Source: an uncultured Sphingobacteriales bacterium (GTDB lineage Bacteria; Bacteroidota; Bacteroidia; Chitinophagales; Chitinophagaceae). Taken from it: a stretch of DNA of 15,038 nt. Below the pieces are notes generated by a model. It did not search any database. It was not told the origin of the DNA and saw nothing but the letters and a program-made list of their open reading frames with translations. The DNA lies in the NCBI GenBank assembly GCA_946887085.1, contig CAMPKG010000037.1, positions 1 through 15,038 on the forward strand. Direction: 5' to 3'. Position numbers and translations under genes: made by a program. This document shows, piece after piece, positions 1 to 7,188 of the stretch (the first letter of the stretch is position 1; every line of letters starts with the position of its first letter).

Positions 1-2583
1 GTATCCTGCCTGGTAGTATATGTGCTGAACGTACAGCTGGCGATCCTGATACGCGATAAATGGATAAAATATCTGCTGGTGATATCGGCCGGTATGCTCG
101 GTCTGTTGTGGACACAACCGCAGGTACCGGAAGTGTACTTCTTTTTCCTGCTCGGGTTCCTGCTGTTGTTTATCGTACTGCTCGATGTACCTAAGCTTAC
201 AAATATTAATGACCTTTTTGCACCGCAGACCATTCTATGGTCTATCCTGGTATGTGCTTTCGGTACGGCCTTACTGCTATATTTTTATAATAATAAAGAA
301 CAGGTCACCCGGAAGCGATATGCTGAACAAGTACTACAGCAACGGGACGATGTGACGGAATTTGTTTTCAGGAGTATTTCTCAAAGCGTTCAACGCGACT
401 GGTTGGTAAAAGAGTTTCTCATGCAGCCGAATAGCGAAAAACGCCGATCGCTCAATGAACGATTTGATGCGATCTATCTCGGAGGTCAATTGAACAAATA
501 TCAATCCCGTGTGTTCATCTTTGATGCACAAGGTGAAGGTTTGTATAATAGTGATACGACCGGCTACGCCAGCCTGAAAGCAGAATTAGCTGAGGGTGAG
601 CAGACGTCTGATACCACTTTATATTATAAGGAATATGCCCAGGATGGCAGATACTACCTCGCAGACATCCCCATATATGACGACAGCAATAAAGTGTGGC
701 TGGGTACTGTATTCATCGATCTGTCGATCAAAGAATCTGGCGGTGAAACAGTTTATCCGGAGTTACTGCAGCCCGGGAGCGTAAAAAGCAAGCAACAGGA
801 GGCCAACTATTCTTATGCGGTTTATGTGAGCAATAAACTGCTGACACAAAGCGGCGACTACCCATTTCCGGTATTTCTCAGTTCAGCACCGATAGTGGAA
901 AGAAACAACCTGATGCGCCTGGATGGTTTGTCTGAATTGAGATATACAGACGAACCCAAGACCGTTATTGTTATCCGCTTCTATCGCTTCTGGCTGGACG
1001 CTATTACATTGTTCTCATACCTGTTTGGCATACAGGTGCTGATCGTATTAAGTATTGTTCTGTACCGTTTAGGATTGTTCTATTTCACGCGGGCAAATTC
1101 TTCTGTAAAACTTATCAACTTCACTTTCCGAAAGCGGATACATTTTTCGATGCTGGGTATCGTGCTTGTCTCGTTTCTGCTGATAGGCGCTGCTACGATC
1201 GTGTTCTTTACTTTTTCTTACAAAGACAACAACCAGAAAAAATTGCAGCGAACCATGCAGGTGGTGGAGCGGTCTTTGCTGATCTACCTGAAGCAGGAGA
1301 ACGGGTTGGAAAATGATACTGCATTTAATTCTGTCACTAATACAGCAAGGTTTAAGTATTTCATCACCGCACTTGCTAATGCTCAGAAGATCGACATTAA
1401 TATATTCAATGCCAGTGGCATACTGAATGTGGCGTCGCAGGCAAATATTTACGACAAGATATTGGTAGCGCGGATTATTAGGCCAGAGGCATATTATTGG
1501 CTGAAAGACCGCAACCAGCAAGTAGTTACAAGGAATGAATCTATCGGCAGACTCTCTTATCTGTCATCCTACCTGCCGATACGGGATGAACATGGCAAAG
1601 CGCTTGGCTACCTGAACGTTCCTTTCTTTTCTTCGGAGAAAGAACTCAACTTCCAGATATCAAATATCCTTGTTGTACTGATAAACCTGTACGCGTTCAT
1701 ATTTGTTGTGTCGAGCCTGGTAACGGTATTCCTCACCCGATGGCTGACGCAAACATTGAGCGTTGTCATCAGCAGGTTTGAAAGATTGACGCTGACGAAG
1801 AATGAGCTGATATACTGGCCGTATGATGATGAGATAGGTACGCTGGTGAGCGAGTACAACAAAATGGTGAAGAAGGTGGAAGAGAACGCTGTATTGCTGG
1901 CCCAAAGTGAGCGCGAAAGTGCATGGCGCGAAATGGCAAGGCAGGTGGCGCATGAGATCAAAAACCCCTTGACGCCAATGAAGCTCAACATCCAATACCT
2001 TCAGCAGGCGATCAAAAGCGGCTATGGAAATATTCAGGAGCTTGCGTTGAAAGTGTCTGAATCTTTGATAGAACAAATAGATAATCTTACGTACATCGCA
2101 TCCGAGTTTTCCAACTTTGCCAAGATGCCGGAGGCGAAACCGGAGGACGTGGAGCTGAACGAATTGCTGGATAAAGCGGTAGAACTCTACCTGAATGAAA
2201 ACACGAAAGTTACGCTGAAGAGATCAGATGAGACCCTGACTGTTTACGCAGATAAAAGCCAGTTATTGCGTGTCTTCACCAACCTACTGGAGAACGCGGT
2301 TCAGGCCATTCCTGAAGACAGGCAAGGCATTGTTACGGTAACAGTATCAAAGGAAGACGATGATGTACTGGTCGCTTTTAGGGATAACGGTTCGGGTATT
2401 CCGACAGAAGTAGTGGAACGGATTTTTCAGCCTTACTTCACGACCAAGTCGTCCGGCACAGGGCTCGGGCTGGCAATGACAAAGAAGATCATCGAATTCT
2501 GGAGTGGTACTATTTGGTTCGAGACCGAAGCGGAAAAAGGAACAACCTTCTTCATTAAACTACCGTTGCTGAAGCGCGAATAG
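1..2583 (+). CDS. NtrY-like transmembrane sensor histidine kinase (5' partial)
   Basis: Membrane sensor kinase that should autophosphorylate on His and pass phosphate to a response regulator. The frame is open from base 1, so the true start lies left of the window; the GTG at 22 is probably internal. Counting from that GTG, hydrophobic segments lie near residues 14-30, 38-56, 69-88, 331-350, 377-397 and 550-572. They imply two extracytoplasmic sensing regions, about 89-330 and 398-549. A HAMP-like linker (about 573-635) leads directly to HisKA, with H644 in AHEIKNPLTP, the NtrY-type H-box. The ATPase domain shows the N-box (N758), DNGSGIP (D788), YFTTK and GTGLGL (from about 812). No PAS domain is visible between HAMP and HisKA. 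The signal is unknown and no response regulator is adjacent; it ends 1 bp before the convergent murB stop. Kinase assignment is certain, NtrY subfamily likely. Confidence 0.93.
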   Translation, partial: VSCLVVYVLNVQLAILIRDKWIKYLLVISAGMLGLLWTQPQVPEVYFFFLLGFLLLFIVLLDVPKLTNINDLFAPQTILWSILVCAFGTALLLYFYNNKEQVTRKRYAEQVLQQRDDVTEFVFRSISQSVQRDWLVKEFLMQPNSEKRRSLNERFDAIYLGGQLNKYQSRVFIFDAQGEGLYNSDTTGYASLKAELAEGEQTSDTTLYYKEYAQDGRYYLADIPIYDDSNKVWLGTVFIDLSIKESGGETVYPELLQPGSVKSKQQEANYSYAVYVSNKLLTQSGDYPFPVFLSSAPIVERNNLMRLDGLSELRYTDEPKTVIVIRFYRFWLDAITLFSYLFGIQVLIVLSIVLYRLGLFYFTRANSSVKLINFTFRKRIHFSMLGIVLVSFLLIGAATIVFFTFSYKDNNQKKLQRTMQVVERSLLIYLKQENGLENDTAFNSVTNTARFKYFITALANAQKIDINIFNASGILNVASQANIYDKILVARIIRPEAYYWLKDRNQQVVTRNESIGRLSYLSSYLPIRDEHGKALGYLNVPFFSSEKELNFQISNILVVLINLYAFIFVVSSLVTVFLTRWLTQTLSVVISRFERLTLTKNELIYWPYDDEIGTLVSEYNKMVKKVEENAVLLAQSERESAWREMARQVAHEIKNPLTPMKLNIQYLQQAIKSGYGNIQELALKVSESLIEQIDNLTYIASEFSNFAKMPEAKPEDVELNELLDKAVELYLNENTKVTLKRSDETLTVYADKSQLLRVFTNLLENAVQAIPEDRQGIVTVTVSKEDDDVLVAFRDNGSGIPTEVVERIFQPYFTTKSSGTGLGLAMTKKIIEFWSGTIWFETEAEKGTTFFIKLPLLKRE

Positions 2584-2584
2584 T

Positions 2585-3598
2585 TTACCATACCTGCACC
2601 TCACGTTCCAGCTCTATTCCGAATTTATTCCTGACCGATCGCAGAATATCATCTGATAGCGCCCAAACGTCTGAACCATTTGCTCCGCCATAGTTGACCA
2701 GCACCAGGGCCTGCTTTTCGTGTACACCCGTTTCGCCGCGACGATGGCCTTTCCAGCCACATTGCTCTATGAGCCAGCCTGCCGGTACTTTTACCTCTGT
2801 TTCATTGACAGGGTAAGATGAGATATTCGGAAACTCTTGCTGCAACTGTGTGTATTGTTTAACAGGAATAGTGGGATTTTTAAAAAAGCTGCCCGCATTA
2901 CCTGTTTTTTTAGGATCAGGTAGTTTACTGCTGCGGATCGATATCACCGCATCGGCGATTGCCTTTATCGACAGTTCCTGAACATTCATTTGTTGCAGCT
3001 CTTGTTCAATTGCGCCATAGCTTGTATTGAATGAAGGCTTCTTGTTTAGACGGAAGCGAACGGATGTGATAAATACTTTGCCTTTCAATTCATGTTTGAA
3101 AATGCTGTCGCGGTAACCGAACCGGCACGCTGTATTCGGAATCGTGTGCATCGATTTATCTTCAAGATGAAAGAAACTGACAGAATCGATGGTTTGCTTT
3201 GCTTCCACGCCATAAGCACCTATGTTCTGCATGGGCGCAGCGCCTACGGTGCCGGGTATCAGGGCCAGGTTTTCGATGCCTGCTAAGCCCCGGGCAATTG
3301 CAAACATCACAAATTCATGCCATACTTCTCCCGACCTGACTTCAAGCCATACGTGGTCATCGTCCTCTTTTATTTTGTTGATGCCTCTGCTTTTGTTCAG
3401 AATGACAAGGCCGCTAACTGTTTTTGTAAGCAGAATGTTGCTACCGCCACCAATTATATGTTTTGATGCAGGCAACGTATTGTCGTTAAGAATATCCGGC
3501 AGCTGCGCTGTATCCTCCAGCTCGAGGAATTGTTCAGCCGGCACATCTATCCCAAAAGTATTGTATGGCTTTAAAGAAACATTCTGCAATATGCGCAT
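2585..3598 (-). CDS. murB: UDP-N-acetylenolpyruvoylglucosamine reductase MurB (type I)
   Basis: FAD enzyme that uses NADPH to reduce UDP-GlcNAc-enolpyruvate to UDP-MurNAc, the second committed step of cytoplasmic peptidoglycan precursor synthesis. At 337 aa it matches the type I (E. coli-like) length. The FAD-binding half contains GGGSNILL (50-57) and IPGTVGAAPMQNIGAYG (114-130). The catalytic residues by family alignment are R163 in GYRDS, S237 in GNAGSFFKNP and E333 near the C-terminus (ELEREV). The start is the only ATG before the conserved NVSLKPYNTFGI segment. It lies 24 bp downstream of the same-strand dipeptide epimerase, so cotranscription is likely. A TAnnTTTG-like element sits only 4 nt before the ATG. 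Nothing looks truncated. Confidence 0.97.
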   Translation of the reverse strand: MRILQNVSLKPYNTFGIDVPAEQFLELEDTAQLPDILNDNTLPASKHIIGGGSNILLTKTVSGLVILNKSRGINKIKEDDDHVWLEVRSGEVWHEFVMFAIARGLAGIENLALIPGTVGAAPMQNIGAYGVEAKQTIDSVSFFHLEDKSMHTIPNTACRFGYRDSIFKHELKGKVFITSVRFRLNKKPSFNTSYGAIEQELQQMNVQELSIKAIADAVISIRSSKLPDPKKTGNAGSFFKNPTIPVKQYTQLQQEFPNISSYPVNETEVKVPAGWLIEQCGWKGHRRGETGVHEKQALVLVNYGGANGSDVWALSDDILRSVRNKFGIELEREVQVW

Positions 3599-3602
3599 GC
3601 GG

Positions 3603-3610
3603 CAAAAATA
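3603..3610 (-). promoter_or_regulatory. TAnnTTTG element immediately before murB (weak promoter candidate)
   Basis: The minus strand reads TATTTTTG, a perfect match to the Bacteroidota -7 consensus, inside the 24-bp epimerase-murB gap. It ends only 4 nt before the murB ATG, unlike the 18-22 nt seen at other genes here. If active it would give an essentially leaderless murB transcript. No -33 TTTG was found, so it may be a chance AT-rich match. Confidence 0.3.
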
Positions 3611-3622
3611 GATTTAAACTTG

Positions 3623-4657
3623 TTATCTGCTGAATTTGCTTCCACGGAAGGTCACTCCCAGTCCCGGATAGTCTTGTAATACGACAGTTCCGTCGGGATT
3701 GTAGGTCAAGCCTTCTGCTACATCTTCTTTCAACAGCAATGGTCCATCCATATCTACATGGTCAAGTATCGGCAACAGGTGCGCGATGGCTGCCGACCCA
3801 ACTGTGCTCTCGTTCATGGAACCCATCATCACTTTCAGTCCAAGCTTTCTTGCCTCCTGTTCCATTCGTAGCGCGGGTGTTATTCCACCGCATTTGGTGA
3901 GTTTTATATTGATGCCATGAAAGCCCTCCGCACATTTTTTTACATCCTCTTCCGTTACGCAGGCCTCGTCGGCAAACAGCGGTATTGACGAAAGCTGCTT
4001 GAGTTCCTTCATTGCCTCGAAATCAGTTTTATTAAGTGGCTGTTCTATCATTACCACTCCCAGTTTTTGCAGTTCCGGGAGCAGGTTTTTGGCTTCTTCA
4101 AAATGCCATCCCTCGTTAGCGTCCACGCGGAACGGAACAGATGTATGCTCCCGTAGTTCTATCAGCAGGTCGAGATCGTTGGCTTTGCCCAACTTGATCT
4201 TGTAAATAGGCCATGGCTTAGCTTTGAGCTTTGCCACCATATTCTCTGCTGTATCGATCCCGATGGTATAATCAGTGATAGGCAGGTTCTCACGTTTAAG
4301 GCCAAGCATATGCCAAAGCGGCCTTCCCCGCATCTTGGCAAACAAATCCCACCCGGCTATGTCCAGCGCGGCAATTAGGAAGTTTTGCCCTGGCAGCAGG
4401 TGATGCAGGAAATGCCAGTAGCGTTGCGGGTCGGTCAGGGCATAGCGTTCTATCATGCCTTTCTTAGCCTCTAGCGAGGCCATCATATCAGGTACTGTTA
4501 CATTATAATAGGTGATAGCAGGTGCTTCTCCGCGGCCAACCAGGTTTCGCAGGCCAAGGGTGACGATCAGCGTCGGCTGGTGTGTTTTAGTGCCTTTGGA
4601 TATAGTAAAAGGATATTCAAACTCCAGTTCAAAAGGATAATAGTTAACCTGCAACAT
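3623..4657 (-). CDS. Dipeptide epimerase of the enolase superfamily (L-Ala-D/L-Glu epimerase-like)
   Basis: Cytoplasmic Mg-dependent enzyme of the muconate-lactonizing subgroup. Its family interconverts stereoisomers of dipeptides, classically L-Ala-D-Glu from recycled murein peptides. Visible features of the 344-aa protein are the KxK catalytic motif (K153, K155), metal ligands D179 (VDANEGW), E205 (IEQPL) and D230 (FADEA), and the second acid/base lysine K252 in INIKLTKCGG. A C-terminal D302-M-D304 matches the DxD that binds the substrate ammonium group in dipeptide epimerases, which favours this call over a muconate or o-succinylbenzoate enzyme. Exact dipeptide specificity cannot be read from the sequence. 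murB follows on the same strand, which fits peptidoglycan turnover. The start sits about 40 bp from the divergent glycosyltransferase, and no clear -7 element was found for it. Confidence 0.88.
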   Translation of the reverse strand: MLQVNYYPFELEFEYPFTISKGTKTHQPTLIVTLGLRNLVGRGEAPAITYYNVTVPDMMASLEAKKGMIERYALTDPQRYWHFLHHLLPGQNFLIAALDIAGWDLFAKMRGRPLWHMLGLKRENLPITDYTIGIDTAENMVAKLKAKPWPIYKIKLGKANDLDLLIELREHTSVPFRVDANEGWHFEEAKNLLPELQKLGVVMIEQPLNKTDFEAMKELKQLSSIPLFADEACVTEEDVKKCAEGFHGINIKLTKCGGITPALRMEQEARKLGLKVMMGSMNESTVGSAAIAHLLPILDHVDMDGPLLLKEDVAEGLTYNPDGTVVLQDYPGLGVTFRGSKFSR

Positions 4658-4673
4658 TCGATAAAATTGCGAC

Positions 4674-4681
4674 TATTTTTG
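4674..4681 (+). promoter_or_regulatory. Bacteroidota -7 promoter element for the glycosyltransferase operon
   Basis: The sequence TATTTTTG matches TAnnTTTG exactly, and its last base lies 19 nt from the ATG at 4700. It falls in the short gap between the divergent epimerase and glycosyltransferase genes. No TTTG is visible at the usual -33 distance. The position argues for the start at 4700 rather than an upstream in-frame start inside the epimerase gene. Confidence 0.6.
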
Positions 4682-4699
4682 CTACTGCAAAACACATTC

Positions 4700-6328
4700 A
4701 TGCCAAGAATTCCATTTTGGGTTTTCATCGTTGTCGCCTTGCTGCATCTTTCTGCTGTCCGTGTAGATATTATGGATATAGATGCGACGCAATATGCGGA
4801 GATCAGCAGGGAGATGGCAGAAAGCGGTAATTACCTGCACCTCTACGATCGCGGTAACGACTACCTCGACAAGCCGCCGTTTTTATTTTGGGTGAGTGCG
4901 GCGAGCATGAGCGTTTTTGGCGTCAGTAATTTTGGGTATAAGCTGCCTTCCATTCTTTTTGCGCTTTGGGCTATATATGCCACCTATCGGCTAGCAAGGT
5001 TGCTGTATAACGAGCAAATCGCACGAATGGCAGCACTGATATTAGGTACCTGCCAGGGGATGTTCCTTATGACCAATGATATACGGACCGATACTATCCT
5101 CATGAGTTGTGTTATAACTGCGGTATGGATGATCAAAGAAAGCGAGATAAAGCGCCGTTGGTATTGGGTGCTGGGTGGTACGTTGAGCATAGCCTGCGGT
5201 ATGATGACCAAAGGGCCTGTTGCATTGTTAGTTCCGCTTTTCTGTTTCGGAAGTGGTTGGATCTTGAAAAGGAACTGGAAGCAATTGTTCAGCCCCTATC
5301 ATTTACTGGATGCACTGCTCATTGGCATTTTCCTCATCCCGATGAGTATAGGCTTGTATCAGCAGTTCGATATGCATCCTGAAAAAACTGTGAACGGTTT
5401 GCAGGGAGTATCAGGCTTGCGGTTCTTTTACTGGTCGCAGAGCTTTGGTCGCATTACGGGAGAAAGTCCTTGGGATAATGGAGCTGGCTTCGAGTTTTTG
5501 TTGTCGAATATGCTTTGGTCCTTCCTGCCATGGATATTCATATTCATTCCCGCTTCAGTGGTCAGGATAATAGAACTTATTCGACTTCGTTTTAAGTTGC
5601 AACCGGCGCAGGAATGGATAACAATGGGTGGATTCCTTCTGACATATATTGCGTTAGGCTCATCGCGATACCAGCTCCCACATTATATATTTGTGGTTTT
5701 CCCGCTGGCTGCGATTATTACCGCATCATTCCTGGCAAATATCTTTGAAGGGAAGTATACCGGTATGGCGAAAATTTTAAAGCCGGCGATGATCGTTGTT
5801 TCTGCGCTTGTTTTGGTGGCTACTTTATTAACATTGGTTTTTGTCTTTCCCTCGGGGATTCCGGGTATCGTATTATGGATTGTTGCCGTGGTCGTATGGA
5901 TATACCTGGTATTGAATAAAAGCATAACCGGTAAAATGTTCTGGGCTTCCGCTTCAGCCATCACACTAGCTAATATCTTCCTGACGCATCATTTTTATTA
6001 CACGCTTTTGCAGTATCAGGTAGGGTCGCAGGTAGGCAAATATATCACTGAGAACAAAATAAGCACTAGGGTTGTTGCTCATGAAGTGGAGGATCCGCTG
6101 AACAGTATCCATTTTTACGCACAACGTGTCGTGCCGCGTTCGGCAGACGCAAAGAGCGGCGATTACGTGCTGACCTCGGACAACGGCTTGAAAATCTTCG
6201 CTTCGCAGCCATATACAATAGTGAAGAAAGGAGTATACTTTAAAGTGAGTGAATTAACACCTGATTTTTTAAATCCGGAAACCAGGAATAGAGCAGTAAA
6301 GAACTATTATTTGCTAAAACTCAATTAA
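4700..6328 (+). CDS. ArnT/PMT-family (GT39/GT83-like) membrane glycosyltransferase
   Basis: Polytopic inner-membrane enzyme expected to move a sugar from a polyprenyl-phosphate donor to an extracytoplasmic acceptor such as lipid A or protein. The 542-aa product opens with a membrane helix (about 6-20), followed by the acidic loop MDIDATQYAEISREM; D26 and D28 are the likely catalytic/metal acids equivalent to the ArnT DETRYAE motif. LDKPPFLFW (57-65) matches the family's KPP motif. Many hydrophobic helices follow up to about residue 445, then a soluble C-terminal tail with a helix-strand character. The frame is open further upstream to 4580, but that would overlap the epimerase, and the ATG at 4700 has a promoter element at the right distance. 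The stop is 1 nt before the omega-amidase, so the two are an operon. Donor and acceptor are unknown. Confidence 0.85.
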   Translation: MPRIPFWVFIVVALLHLSAVRVDIMDIDATQYAEISREMAESGNYLHLYDRGNDYLDKPPFLFWVSAASMSVFGVSNFGYKLPSILFALWAIYATYRLARLLYNEQIARMAALILGTCQGMFLMTNDIRTDTILMSCVITAVWMIKESEIKRRWYWVLGGTLSIACGMMTKGPVALLVPLFCFGSGWILKRNWKQLFSPYHLLDALLIGIFLIPMSIGLYQQFDMHPEKTVNGLQGVSGLRFFYWSQSFGRITGESPWDNGAGFEFLLSNMLWSFLPWIFIFIPASVVRIIELIRLRFKLQPAQEWITMGGFLLTYIALGSSRYQLPHYIFVVFPLAAIITASFLANIFEGKYTGMAKILKPAMIVVSALVLVATLLTLVFVFPSGIPGIVLWIVAVVVWIYLVLNKSITGKMFWASASAITLANIFLTHHFYYTLLQYQVGSQVGKYITENKISTRVVAHEVEDPLNSIHFYAQRVVPRSADAKSGDYVLTSDNGLKIFASQPYTIVKKGVYFKVSELTPDFLNPETRNRAVKNYYLLKLN

Positions 6329-6329
6329 A

Positions 6330-7115
6330 ATGCCTTCAGCAGAATTGAACATAACAGTTGTACAGCCTGATATTGTCTGGGAAGATAAGGACGCAAACCT
6401 GCGTATGTACGAAGGCCTTATTGCGGGCGTGCAGGAGAAGAAAGAAGTAATTGCGCTACCTGAGATGTTTTCCACGGGTTTTAGCATGGCGCCTGAGAAG
6501 TTAGCTGAACTAATGGATGGTGCCACCGTACAATGGATGAAGGACATCGCAAAAAAGCATCGGTGTATCCTAACCGGCAGCGCCATCATAGAAGATAATG
6601 GACAATATTATAACCGCCTGCTGTGGGTGCAGCCCGACGGCCAACTGGGGTATTACGATAAACGGCATCTTTTTGCTTATGCAAATGAAGACCAGCATTA
6701 CAGCCCGGGTTCAAAAAAACTAATAACACAAGTGAAGGGATTTCGCATTTGCCCATTAGTATGTTATGACCTCCGTTTCCCTGCATGGTCGCGCAACCAG
6801 GGTGATGAATATGACGTGCTGCTCTACGTGGCCAATTGGCCGGAACGCCGCAGCCTGGCCTGGAAGACATTGCTGCAGGCAAGGGCTATCGAAAATCAGT
6901 GTTATGTAGTTGGCGTAAACAGGGTGGGTAAGGATGGTAAAGACATCAACTATAGCGGCGACTCCAGCATCTTCGATCCAATGGGCGAAATGCTTTGGCG
7001 TAGTTCCAACGAGGTTGTAACGCAAACCATTACCTTAAGCAAAGACCGGATTACGGAAGTGCGCAACCAATTGCCTTTCCTCAAAGATGCAGACAAGATT
7101 ATGATATTAGATTAA
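6330..7115 (+). CDS. Carbon-nitrogen hydrolase, YafV/Nit2-like omega-amidase
   Basis: Nitrilase-superfamily amidohydrolase, probably cytoplasmic. Close relatives (E. coli YafV, mammalian Nit2) hydrolyse 2-oxoglutaramate or 2-oxosuccinamate to the keto acid and ammonia, a clean-up step linked to glutamine transamination and methionine salvage. The Glu-Lys-Cys triad is E45 (LPEMF), K111 (YDKRHLF) and C145 (VCYDLRFP). YafV-like stretches include ANWPERR, LLQARAIENQ and GDSSIFDP. The 261 aa are full length for the family. The ATG comes 1 nt after the glycosyltransferase stop, so translation is probably coupled. The functional link to a sugar transferase is not obvious. A plain ureidopropionase- or nitrilase-type activity is less likely because of the KRHLF and CYDLRFP signatures. 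Confidence 0.9.
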   Translation: MPSAELNITVVQPDIVWEDKDANLRMYEGLIAGVQEKKEVIALPEMFSTGFSMAPEKLAELMDGATVQWMKDIAKKHRCILTGSAIIEDNGQYYNRLLWVQPDGQLGYYDKRHLFAYANEDQHYSPGSKKLITQVKGFRICPLVCYDLRFPAWSRNQGDEYDVLLYVANWPERRSLAWKTLLQARAIENQCYVVGVNRVGKDGKDINYSGDSSIFDPMGEMLWRSSNEVVTQTITLSKDRITEVRNQLPFLKDADKIMILD

Positions 7116-7158
7116 TCGATATGCTCATAGCTCTCAGGAATATCTAGGCTAATATGGC

Positions 7159-7166
7159 TACTTTTG
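7159..7166 (+). promoter_or_regulatory. Bacteroidota -7 promoter element for the MMPL transporter
   Basis: TACTTTTG is an exact TAnnTTTG match, 23 nt from its last base to the ATG at 7189, in the 73-bp gap after the omega-amidase. No convincing -33 TTTG was found. It suggests the transporter has its own promoter rather than only read-through. Confidence 0.55.
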
Positions 7167-7188
7167 CGCCCACATTCCCTTATATATA

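Noticed and set aside
1069..2076. Several minus-strand open frames opposite the histidine kinase
   Set aside because: They overlap conserved kinase coding sequence and encode no recognisable motif.
3222..3611. Plus-strand open frames opposite murB
   Set aside because: Antisense shadows of a well-supported enzyme gene with no family signature of their own.
7118..7144. GATAT...ATATC inverted repeat between the amidase and MMPL genes
   Set aside because: Only 5 bp arms, AT-rich, with a 17-bp loop; too weak for an operator or terminator.
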